From: Gammaproteobacteria bacterium | Lineage (GTDB): Bacteria; Pseudomonadota; Gammaproteobacteria; Steroidobacterales; Woeseiaceae | Length of the DNA: 58,762 nt | Assembly (NCBI GenBank): GCA_029865385.1 | Contig: JAOUGX010000014.1 | Coordinates: forward strand, 1-58,762 | Direction of reading: 5' to 3' | Position numbers and translations under genes: made by a program | Notes under the pieces: generated by a model | Seen by the model: only the letters and a program-made list of their open reading frames with translations | What the model was told of the DNA's origin: nothing | Databases searched by the model: none | Shown: piece by piece, positions 46,996 to 54,359 of the stretch | How the letters are laid out: each line of letters starts with the position of its first letter | Numbering within the stretch: position 1 is the first letter of the stretch

Positions 46996-48050
46996 CTACC
47001 GAAATTGACTTTGGCCTCAAGGTTAGACCGTGAATCCGCGTGCACCATCGCCTCTTCGAGCGTGATCGTGCCTGCTTTGTAAAGATTGAGCAGCGCGTCG
47101 TCGAAATTCTGCACGCCTTTTTCACTGCTATCCTTGAGCGCTTCCTTGACCGCTGAAATGTCGCCCTTGAGGATCAGGTCTTTGATATGCGGCGTATTCA
47201 GCATCAACTCGATCGCTGCCACCCGCTTTCCGGTTCGCGCACGGACCAGGCGCTGCGAAATGATCGCCCTCAGGTAATGCGCCAGATCCATGAATATCTG
47301 GGAGTGTTGTTCCTGCGGAAACATGTTGATGATTCGATCAAGTGTTTCCGGCGCGTTGTTCGAATGCAATGTTGCCAGCACGAGGTGCCCGGTACCCGCC
47401 ATATCGATGGCGGACTGCATTGACTCACGGTCGCGAATCTCACCGATCTGGATGACATCCGGCGCTGCACGCATCGCACTGCGCAGAGCGCGCTCATAAG
47501 ACTTTGTATCGAGCCCTACTTCTCGCTGGTTGACGATGGACTGCTTGTTAGGGTGCAGGAATTCGATCGGATCCTCCACGGTAATAATATGTGACGACGT
47601 TTTCTCATTGCGATGATTGATCATCGCAGCCAGGGTGGTCGACTTGCCGTTGCCGCTGGCGCCGACCATCAGCACCAGGCCACGTTTCAGCATGACCAGA
47701 TCCTTCAACTGCTCCGGCATTCCCAGATCTTCCAGGGTCGGCATTTCAGCCGTGATGTACCGCAGCACCATGGCAACGTTGCCGCGCTGGTGGAATACGT
47801 TGACGCGAAAGCGGCCGAGGCCGGGCTCGGAAATCGCAAAGTCGACTTCGAGTTCGCGAGTGAACTGATCGAGCAGGTCCTCGGTCATCAGCTCGATTGC
47901 CGCCTGCTTGACCATCTTCGGTGTCATTTCCAGCTTGTTGACCGGCATGATCTTGCCGTCAATCTTGATTTTCGCCGGCGCAAACGGTGCGAAGAAAAGG
48001 TCCGAAGCCTTTTTTTCAACCATCAGTTTAAACAGCGGTTTTACATTCAT
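46992..48050 (-). CDS. Third PilT/PilU-family retraction ATPase
   Basis: Type IV pilus secretion-ATPase of 352 residues. It has the N-terminal PAS-like domain (EKKASDLFFAPFAPAKIKIDGKI), Walker A GASGNGKST, Asp box HIITVEDPIEF, Walker B VIQIGEIRDRES and the His box TGHLVLATLHSNN. It is the last of three tandem paralogues and is nearer PilU than PilT by its opening residues (KKASDLFF) and length. The Asn in Walker A (GNGK) departs from the usual GSGK. P. aeruginosa has only pilT and pilU here, so this copy is an addition; it may be a PilU2-type accessory motor. Confidence 0.9.
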   Translation of the reverse strand: MNVKPLFKLMVEKKASDLFFAPFAPAKIKIDGKIMPVNKLEMTPKMVKQAAIELMTEDLLDQFTRELEVDFAISEPGLGRFRVNVFHQRGNVAMVLRYITAEMPTLEDLGMPEQLKDLVMLKRGLVLMVGASGNGKSTTLAAMINHRNEKTSSHIITVEDPIEFLHPNKQSIVNQREVGLDTKSYERALRSAMRAAPDVIQIGEIRDRESMQSAIDMAGTGHLVLATLHSNNAPETLDRIINMFPQEQHSQIFMDLAHYLRAIISQRLVRARTGKRVAAIELMLNTPHIKDLILKGDISAVKEALKDSSEKGVQNFDDALLNLYKAGTITLEEAMVHADSRSNLEAKVNFGS

Positions 48051-48080
48051 TCCCTGGCCTCACGCATTCCGTCGTCCCGC

Positions 48081-49238
48081 TCAGAAAGTCCGGGCGGTAT
48101 CTTCCTCCATGATTCTGAGACTTTCAGACTGATGGTCGGCGAGCGAAGAATCGCGCTTGCTTTCCAGTTTGACTCGCAGCCTCAATTCGTTCTTCGAATC
48201 GGCGTTTCGCATCGCTTCCTCGTAGGAAATGTGCCCTTCCTCGTAAAGTGCGAACAGCGCCTGGTCGAACGTTTGCATGCCAAGGCGCGTCGATTTGGCC
48301 ATGATTTCCTTGATCTGCCCGACCTCTCCTTTGAATATCAGGTCGGCGATCAGCGGCGTATTCAGCATGATTTCCATGGCGGCGATTCGGCCGACACCGC
48401 TCTCTCGCGGTATCAGACGTTGCGATACGAATGCCCGTGTATTCAGTGAAACGTCCATCAACAACTGTCCGCGCCGTTCTTCAGGGAAGAAGTTGATGAT
48501 TCGGTCGAGTGCCTGGTTCGCACTGTTGGCATGCAAGGTTGCCAGGCACAAATGGCCTGTTTCGGCAAATTGGATGCCGTATTCCATGGTTTCACGATCG
48601 CGAATCTCGCCGATCAGGATGACGTCCGGCGCCTGGCGCAGCGTGTTCTTCAGTGCAGCATGCCAGGACTCGGTATCGACACCCACCTCGCGTTGCGTGA
48701 TGACGCATCCCTGGTGCGGATGTACGTACTCGACTGGGTCCTCGATCGAGACGATATGGCCTTTCGAATGCTGATTACGGTGACCGATCATCGCGGCCAT
48801 CGTCGTCGATTTGCCGGATCCCGTACCGCCCACTACGATTACCAGGCCGCGCTTGTTCATCACCACATCTTTCAGAATCGGCGGCAGGTCGAGATCCTCG
48901 AGCGTCGGAATTTCGGTTGTAATGGTCCGAAGTACGGCACCGATCATTCCCTGCTGGATGAAGGCGCTTACGCGGAACCGCCCGATGCCCTGCGGAGCGA
49001 TCGCGAAATTGCATTCCTTGGTTGCGTCAAATTCCTTGATCTGCTTGTCGTTCATGATGGATCGCACCATCATCGCTGACTGCTCCGCGGTCAGCGGCGA
49101 GTCGGTCGCTTTGTGAATGGTGCCATCGACCTTGATTGCGGGCGGAAATCCGCAAGTGATGAAGAGATCGGAACCTTCCTTCTCCACCATCTTTCGCAGC
49201 AGATTCTGTGTCAGCCTGACTGCCTGTTCGCGTTCCAT
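48081..49238 (-). CDS. pilU: Type IV pilus retraction accessory ATPase PilU
   Basis: Accessory retraction motor that works with PilT. The 385 residues match PilU length (382 in P. aeruginosa). The protein opens MEREQAVRLTQNLLRKMVEK, with KEGSDLFITCGFPPAIKVDG, Walker A GGTGSGKST, HIVSIEDPVEYVH, Walker B VILIGEIRDRET and TGHLCLATLHANS. The C-terminal tail (ESLRIMEEDTARTF) is PilU-like and absent from PilT. It lies between pilT (45 nt) and the third ATPase (30 nt), same strand, so the three are probably one operon. Confidence 0.95.
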   Translation of the reverse strand: MEREQAVRLTQNLLRKMVEKEGSDLFITCGFPPAIKVDGTIHKATDSPLTAEQSAMMVRSIMNDKQIKEFDATKECNFAIAPQGIGRFRVSAFIQQGMIGAVLRTITTEIPTLEDLDLPPILKDVVMNKRGLVIVVGGTGSGKSTTMAAMIGHRNQHSKGHIVSIEDPVEYVHPHQGCVITQREVGVDTESWHAALKNTLRQAPDVILIGEIRDRETMEYGIQFAETGHLCLATLHANSANQALDRIINFFPEERRGQLLMDVSLNTRAFVSQRLIPRESGVGRIAAMEIMLNTPLIADLIFKGEVGQIKEIMAKSTRLGMQTFDQALFALYEEGHISYEEAMRNADSKNELRLRVKLESKRDSSLADHQSESLRIMEEDTARTF

Positions 49239-49283
49239 TTTCCTCTCACTCCTGTCCTACGTACGGCAAAAATCCTTTTGCCT

Positions 49284-50324
49284 TTAGAAATTTTCTTTGT
49301 TGACCGCGCGGAATCGAGCCTCTTCCTTGTTGATCAGGCCCTTGGTCATCAATTCGTGCAGATTCTGGTCCAGCGTCTGCATACCGGATCCGCTGCCTGT
49401 CTGAATGGATGAGTACATCTGCGCAATCTTGCCTTCGCGAATCAGGTTTCGAATCGCTGGTGTACCGATCATGATCTCGTGGGCCGCAATTCGACCGCCA
49501 CCGATTTTCTTGAGCAGTGTCTGGGAAATGACCGCGCGCAATGACTCGGACAACATGGCCCTAACCATTTCCTTTTCCGCGGCGGGGAATACGTCGACGA
49601 TTCGGTCGATGGTCTTTGCTGCCGAACTCGTATGCAGAGTGCCAAACACCAGGTGACCTGTTTCGGCGGCGGTCAGCGCCAGCCGGATGGTCTCGAGGTC
49701 TCGCAACTCGCCGACCAGGATTACATCCGGATCCTCGCGGAGCGCAGAGCGCAGTGCCTCGTTGAATCCGAGCGTGTCTCGATGCACCTCGCGCTGGTTT
49801 ATCAGCGACTTCTTGCTCTCGTGCACGAACTCGATCGGGTCCTCGATAGTGAGAATGTGATCCGGCTTGTTGTTGTTGACGTAGTCGACCATCGCGGCGA
49901 GCGTCGTGGACTTACCGGAACCCGTTGGCCCGGTAACCAGCACGATGCCACGCGGATGCATCGACACATCCTTGAATATCTTCGGCGCGCCCAGGTCGTC
50001 CAGCGAAAGGATTTCCGAAGGAATGGTTCGGAATACGGCGGCCGAGCCACGATTCTGGTTGAATGCATTGACGCGAAAACGCGCCAGCTTCGGAATTTCG
50101 AACGAGAAATCGGTTTCCAGGAACTCTTCGTAGTCCTTGCGCTGCTTGTCATTCATGATGTCGTACACCATGCTATTGACGTCTTTGTGGGTCAGCGCCG
50201 GCATGTTGATTCGCTTGATGTCGCCATCGACACGAATCATGGGCGGCACACCGGCAGAAAGGTGCAGGTCGGACGCGTTGTTTTTCACTGCAAATGACAA
50301 CAGCTGGGCAACGTCGACGGCCAT
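49284..50324 (-). CDS. pilT: Type IV pilus retraction ATPase PilT
   Basis: Main hexameric motor that depolymerises pili. The 346 residues hold the PAS-like N-terminal domain (NNASDLHLSAGVPPMIRVDG), Walker A GPTGSGKST (132-140), Asp box HILTIEDPIEFVH, Walker B VILVGELRDLET, His box TGHLVFGTLHTSS, and the AIRNLIREGKIAQMYSSIQTG region conserved in PilT. Length equals P. aeruginosa PilT (344). First gene of pilT-pilU-pilU-like and divergent from yggS, the standard order. Confidence 0.97.
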   Translation of the reverse strand: MAVDVAQLLSFAVKNNASDLHLSAGVPPMIRVDGDIKRINMPALTHKDVNSMVYDIMNDKQRKDYEEFLETDFSFEIPKLARFRVNAFNQNRGSAAVFRTIPSEILSLDDLGAPKIFKDVSMHPRGIVLVTGPTGSGKSTTLAAMVDYVNNNKPDHILTIEDPIEFVHESKKSLINQREVHRDTLGFNEALRSALREDPDVILVGELRDLETIRLALTAAETGHLVFGTLHTSSAAKTIDRIVDVFPAAEKEMVRAMLSESLRAVISQTLLKKIGGGRIAAHEIMIGTPAIRNLIREGKIAQMYSSIQTGSGSGMQTLDQNLHELMTKGLINKEEARFRAVNKENF

Positions 50325-50410
50325 AGATTTCCCTCTAGAATTTTGGCGGCCGGACTTACCATAACCCGGCCTGTTGGCTGCCTAGTATAGCCGAGCACTC
50401 GGAGCAAAAC

Positions 50411-51097
50411 GTGATTGGAGTCACGGAAAACTTTCGAAAAATCCAAGATTTGCTGGCGCGGGCGGCAGTCGAGGCTGGCCGTTCGCCGGACCAGGTGCGG
50501 CTGCTTGCCGCCAGCAAGCGGCAACCTGTTTCGGCCGTACTCGAGGCGGCAAAAGCGGGGCAGCGGGACTTCGGCGAGAACACGGCACAGGAAGGCATCG
50601 ACAAGATGACTGAGGTCGGTCGGGACGACCTCGTCTGGCACTTCATCGGGCACCTGCAAACCAACAAGACGAGGCTTGTCGCGGAGCATTTCTCCTGGGT
50701 GCACACGGTCGATCGCCTGAAGATCGCCGAGCGACTGAGCGATCAACGCCCATCGGACGCAACGCCTCTCAATGTCTGCATTCAGGTCAACATCGACGAC
50801 GAGCCCAGCAAATCCGGAATCGCGGCGTCCGGATTGCAGCCGCTTGCCGATGCCATTGCCGGACTTCCGCGAATTCGACTTCGCGGCTTGATGTGCCTTC
50901 CAGCGATCCGGCAAGGCTTCGACCGGCAACGCGAGCCATTCGCAAGACTACGCGAACTTCTGGATTCGCTGAACGCCACCGGGCTGAATCTTGATACGCT
51001 GTCCATGGGAATGAGTGCGGACTTCGCCGCGGCCATTCACGAAGGCGCAACGATCGTGCGCATAGGCACGGCGCTGTTCGGAGAGCGCAGCCGGTGA
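50411..51097 (+). CDS. yggS: YggS family pyridoxal phosphate homeostasis protein
   Basis: PLP-binding alanine-racemase-fold protein that controls free PLP levels. The 228 residues have the PLP Lys at 36 in RLLAASKRQPVSAV, GQRDFGENTAQEG, WHFIGHLQTNK and the C-terminal LSMGMSADFAAAIHEGATIVRIGTALFG, all family hallmarks. The start is GTG at 50411, 86 bases from divergent pilT. It is followed by proC and yggT, an order shared by many Gammaproteobacteria. Confidence 0.96.
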   Translation: MIGVTENFRKIQDLLARAAVEAGRSPDQVRLLAASKRQPVSAVLEAAKAGQRDFGENTAQEGIDKMTEVGRDDLVWHFIGHLQTNKTRLVAEHFSWVHTVDRLKIAERLSDQRPSDATPLNVCIQVNIDDEPSKSGIAASGLQPLADAIAGLPRIRLRGLMCLPAIRQGFDRQREPFARLRELLDSLNATGLNLDTLSMGMSADFAAAIHEGATIVRIGTALFGERSR

Positions 51098-51142
51098 CGC
51101 TTGGCCCATCTCCGTATACCGCAAACGAGCAGGGTAACGAAC

Positions 51143-51973
51143 ATGATCAAAACCAGAACCGGCATCATCGGCGGCGGCAACATGGCCAGGGCGATCGCGG
51201 GAGGGCTGTTGCGCGGTGGCATGCATGCCACCGACCTGCTGGTGTCACATCCGCGGGCAGAACAGTGTGCCGCGCTCCGTAAAGAGCTGCCGGGTGCACT
51301 TGTCAGCGACAGTAACCAGACCGTGGCAGCCGCGGCCGAGACGCTGCTTTTCGCCGTGAAACCGCAGATCCTGAAGTTTGTTTGCGAAGACCTCCGTGAC
51401 GTGGTTCAGCAACAAAAGCCCTTGGTAATTTCGATCGCCGCGGGACCTAGAACCGATGACATCGAATCCTGGCTCGGTGGCCGGCTCAGTGTGGTCCGTG
51501 TAATGCCCAACCAGCCCGCCCTGATAGACCAGGGTATATCCGCTTTGTTTGCCAACAACCGGACAGATGCTGCGGGACGCGCTATGGCGGAGAAGATCAT
51601 GTCTGCCGTTGGCGAAGTCGTGTGGCTGGAAAACGAATCGAAAATGGATGCAGTTACAGCCGTGTCCGGCACCGGCCCGGCCTATTTTTATCTACTCATC
51701 GATGTGATGATAGAAACCGCGATAGAATTGGGTATCGATCCTGAGACCGCTCGCACTCTCGCTGTCGAGACCGCGCGGGGAGCGACTGCCCTCGCATCGG
51801 CCGGGCATGAGCCGATGTCCAGAATGATAGACCGCGTTCGCTCTCCGGGTGGTACAACGACAGCCGCTTTCGAGTATCTGGAGAAAGCCGATGCTCGTGC
51901 TATCTTTGCCCGGGCGATTGTCGCCGCGAGGGATCGTGCCGCAGAACTCGCCAATACGCCGGTCAGGAAATAG
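51143..51973 (+). CDS. proC: Pyrroline-5-carboxylate reductase
   Basis: NAD(P)H-dependent last step of proline synthesis. From the ATG at 51143 the 276 residues have a Rossmann start (TGIIGGGNMARAIAGGLL), FAVKPQIL, VRVMPNQPALI, and the C-terminal substrate region SGTGPAYFYLLIDVM ... RVRSPGGTTTAAFEYLE. The frame is open to 51101, but AGGGT lies before the internal ATG. Ornithine aminotransferase at 56.4 kb makes the substrate pyrroline-5-carboxylate, so the two genes can convert ornithine to proline. Confidence 0.96.
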   Translation: MIKTRTGIIGGGNMARAIAGGLLRGGMHATDLLVSHPRAEQCAALRKELPGALVSDSNQTVAAAAETLLFAVKPQILKFVCEDLRDVVQQQKPLVISIAAGPRTDDIESWLGGRLSVVRVMPNQPALIDQGISALFANNRTDAAGRAMAEKIMSAVGEVVWLENESKMDAVTAVSGTGPAYFYLLIDVMIETAIELGIDPETARTLAVETARGATALASAGHEPMSRMIDRVRSPGGTTTAAFEYLEKADARAIFARAIVAARDRAAELANTPVRK

Positions 51974-51996
51974 AGTTTTCGGGACCCCACAAAAAA

Positions 51997-52569
51997 ATGA
52001 TCGATGCGCTCATCTTCCTGCTGGATACGTTTGCACAGCTTTATCTATTGATCCTGTTGCTGCGTTTCTGGCTGCCGCTGTTGCGGGCAAATTTCCGTAA
52101 CGCTGTCGCACAGGGTGTGCTGCGGTTCACGTCGCCTTTGATCGTGCCGCTGCGGCGGTTCATTCCCGCGATGGGCCGTGTGGATACTGCGACCGTGATA
52201 GTCGCTTTCGCGATTCAGTTCGCCGTATCGCTGCTGATGTTGCTTCTGGCACGCGGGCCATCCGCATTTGGCGTATTCACATCGCCCACATCGATGCTGT
52301 GGCTGGTTGTTGCGGCTTTCGTCAACCTCGCCATGTTGAGCGTCGTGATGTTCATAGTAGCCATTGTCATTCGCGTCATACTCAACCTGCTCGGAAGATA
52401 TTTCGGACCCCTGTCTGATCTGCTTGTCGACATGACCGAACCGCTGCTGCGCCCGGTCCGGAAAATCATCCCGCCGCTGGGTGTCATCGACCTCTCGGCT
52501 TACATCGTCATCGTACTTTTGATTGCGCTGAACATGGCGTTGGCTGACCTTCTGCCGCAGATCCGCTAG
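51997..52569 (+). CDS. yggT: YggT family membrane protein
   Basis: Integral membrane protein of 190 residues with two copies of the YggT repeat. Each has paired helices and a motif such as FTSPLIVPLRRFIPAMG in the first half and MTEPLLRPVRKIIPPLG in the second. Function is not established, although it is linked to osmotic or cell-division phenotypes in some bacteria. It follows proC by 23 nt, as in most relatives. In Pseudomonas metX and metW come next; here they are absent and a DUF4426 gene follows. Confidence 0.94.
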   Translation: MIDALIFLLDTFAQLYLLILLLRFWLPLLRANFRNAVAQGVLRFTSPLIVPLRRFIPAMGRVDTATVIVAFAIQFAVSLLMLLLARGPSAFGVFTSPTSMLWLVVAAFVNLAMLSVVMFIVAIVIRVILNLLGRYFGPLSDLLVDMTEPLLRPVRKIIPPLGVIDLSAYIVIVLLIALNMALADLLPQIR

Positions 52570-52669
52570 GATTCCGAAGCCCGCAAAAGCCAGTATCTAT
52601 AGGCCGGGCGGCGGCAATGGGCTATAGTGACCGCGTCCGAGAATTTACCGCACCGGGGGGTCGGGTCAC

Positions 52670-53143
52670 ATGAATTTCAGCAGAATAATAATCACTCTGT
52701 CCTGCCTGTCCATGCTCGCCAGTTGTGGCGGGCCCGGCGAGAATGCAACCGTACCCGAAGCCCAGCCCGCCGGAGCGTCGTCGTCCCAAATAGGAAATCA
52801 CGTCGTGCATTTCAGCGCCCAATTGACAGACCAGCTGCCGCCCGAAGTGGCCCGCGCCTATAACATACTCCGTAGCAAGAATCGGGCAATGCTGAATGTT
52901 TCCATTCTCGAAGCGACCAGCGGCAAGCCCGTTTCCGGCACAGTGACGGTCAAGACCGTCAACCTCACGGGGCAGCTGAAAAACGTCGTCATGCGCAAGA
53001 TTCAGGAACAGGAAGCCATTTACTATATTGGCGAGACTCCGGTCGCCAATCAGGAAACACTGATCTTCGATATCAGTGTCATACCCGAGGGCGAGACGGA
53101 AGCCTCCAGCGTGCGATTTAAACGCCAGTTCTACACAAACTGA
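52670..53143 (+). CDS. DUF4426 family lipoprotein
   Basis: Function unknown. The 157 residues start with a lipoprotein signal (MLASC, Cys19) and a single beta-rich DUF4426 domain (VVHFSAQLTDQLPPEVARAYNI...NRAMLNVSI...FKRQFYTN). In Pseudomonas the DUF4426 gene is in the proC-yggT-metX-metW run; the position here fits after loss of metXW. A -10-like TATAGT at 52623-52628 suggests its own promoter, with start about 40 nt before the ATG. It is presumably anchored in the outer membrane and acts in the periplasm. Confidence 0.87.
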   Translation: MNFSRIIITLSCLSMLASCGGPGENATVPEAQPAGASSSQIGNHVVHFSAQLTDQLPPEVARAYNILRSKNRAMLNVSILEATSGKPVSGTVTVKTVNLTGQLKNVVMRKIQEQEAIYYIGETPVANQETLIFDISVIPEGETEASSVRFKRQFYTN

Positions 53144-53249
53144 GCGAAATGTCGCCCGGATTGCGCAAAAACCCTTAAAAATACGCCTGAAACGCGTTTC
53201 CCGGCTTACCAATCCGGAGATCTTGTGATATCGTCGCGCAGGATTTTTC

Positions 53250-53270
53250 ACGGGCCTCGCCCGTTTTTTC
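53250..53270 (+). terminator. Hairpin plus T-tract in front of the HU-like gene
   Basis: ACGGGC (53250-53255) and GCCCGT (53259-53264) pair around a 3-base loop, followed by a T-run (TTTTTC TTTTTTC to about 53276). It looks like an intrinsic terminator for the DUF4426 transcript. Only 22 nt separate it from the ATG at 53293, and the ribosome site GGGAG (53278-53282) lies directly after it. If the HU-like promoter lies upstream (a TGATAT -10-like element near 53226), this would be an attenuator in its leader. Confidence 0.65.
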
Positions 53271-53292
53271 TTTTTTCGGGAGTTTATTTTTC

Positions 53293-53610
53293 ATGGCAGC
53301 AAGCAAGGCACCAACCAAATCCGAAATCTTCGCAAACATTGCCGAAGACACCGGTCTGACAAAAAAAGACGTCGCCGCCGTATTCGATTCACTGGCAGGC
53401 CAGATCAAGAAGAACCTCGGCGGTCGCAACGGTCCGGGATTGTTTGCAATCCCCGGCCTTCTGAAGATGCGCGTCGTGAGGAAGCCGGCGACCAAGGCAC
53501 GTAAAGGCGTAAACCCCTTTACCGGCCAGGAAATGATGTTCAAAGCCAAGCCAGCCAGCAAGGTTGTCAAGGTTGCGGCGCTCAAGGGCCTGAAGGACAT
53601 GGTCAAGTAG
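53293..53610 (+). CDS. HU family DNA-binding protein
   Basis: Nucleoid-type DNA-bending protein of 105 residues. The helical dimerisation part is TKSEIFANIAEDTGLTKKDVAAVFDSL, and the DNA-binding beta arm includes RKPATKARKGVNPFTGQE and the C-terminal ASKVVKVAALKGLKDMVK. It is longer than HupA/HupB (90) and has GVNPFTG where HU has RNPxTG, so it is a divergent HU paralogue, not HupA/B or IHF. ATG at 53293 with GGGAG at 53278-53282. A strong terminator follows at 53668-53696. Confidence 0.92.
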   Translation: MAASKAPTKSEIFANIAEDTGLTKKDVAAVFDSLAGQIKKNLGGRNGPGLFAIPGLLKMRVVRKPATKARKGVNPFTGQEMMFKAKPASKVVKVAALKGLKDMVK

Positions 53611-53667
53611 ATCGGAGTTCATCCGTTCGAGGCGCCGGATTCTGTCTTCGATACCGAATCTGTGCAA

Positions 53668-53696
53668 AAAAAACCGGGCTATCTGCCCGGTTTTTT
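53668..53696. terminator. Bidirectional intrinsic terminator
   Basis: AAAAAACCGGGC and GCCCGGTTTTTT flank a 5-base loop (TATCT). The 6-bp G:C stem is extended by A:T pairs and ends in a T-run on both strands. It lies between the convergent HU-like gene (+, ends 53610) and the alpha/beta hydrolase gene (-, ends 53721), so it serves both. Confidence 0.9.
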
Positions 53697-53720
53697 CTTG
53701 CCCGTCGACAGCAACCGCGG

Positions 53721-54359
53721 CTACCCGGCTGCTTCGATGAACGCCTCGACAGCGCTGCGAAGTCGTACCAGCTTGCCGTGAAAAAAGTGTTCGGTATCTT
53801 CGAAAATCTGCAGCTCCGGTCCGGGATCCAGTCGATTAACCCAGTCAACGGTTTCATCGACATCCACTAGTTCATCCTGATCTCCCTGAACAATGAGCCA
53901 CGGACAATCCGGCTGGGCCTCCATGCCTGCGGCAAGTCGCGAAACCGCCGGCGCGATGCTGACCAGGCCGGCGGTCTCTACCTTCACGGATGCGCGAATT
54001 GCGATTGCCGCGCCGAAGGAAAACCCCGCCAGCCAGAGTGGCAATCCGGGTGAGCGCCGGCGCATGAAGTCCACGCATGCGAGTGCATCCTGCAATTCCC
54101 CCCTGCCGTCGTCATAGCTGCCCTCGCTGCTCTCTACTCCGCGAAAATTGAAGCGCAGGGCCGGGATCCGGCTGTGAACAAATGCGCGAGCCAGCGTATG
54201 CACGATCTTGTTATGCATCGTTCCACCATGCAACGGGTGGGGGTGACATATGACGGCACAGGCTCGCGATGTGTTATCAGCCGGCGTCTCCAGAATTGCC
54301 TGCAGGGAACCTGCCGGCCCCGGAACTGCGAGCTTCTCGGAGCCCGGTGGTTTATTCAT
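53721..54359 (-). CDS. Alpha/beta hydrolase
   Basis: From the ATG at 54359 the protein has 212 residues with an alpha/beta-hydrolase fold of the small COG2945 type. It has an N-terminal ICHPHPLHGGTMHNKIVHTLARA, an oxyanion/nucleophile elbow LAGFSFGAAIAIR (Ser in GFSFG), an acid Asp in VQGDQDELVD and a His in DTEHFFHGKL. The triad is therefore complete. Substrate unknown. The start overlaps the antiporter stop by 8 nt, so the two are translated together. Extension to 54461 would run inside the antiporter gene and is rejected. Confidence 0.9.
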   Translation of the reverse strand: MNKPPGSEKLAVPGPAGSLQAILETPADNTSRACAVICHPHPLHGGTMHNKIVHTLARAFVHSRIPALRFNFRGVESSEGSYDDGRGELQDALACVDFMRRRSPGLPLWLAGFSFGAAIAIRASVKVETAGLVSIAPAVSRLAAGMEAQPDCPWLIVQGDQDELVDVDETVDWVNRLDPGPELQIFEDTEHFFHGKLVRLRSAVEAFIEAAG

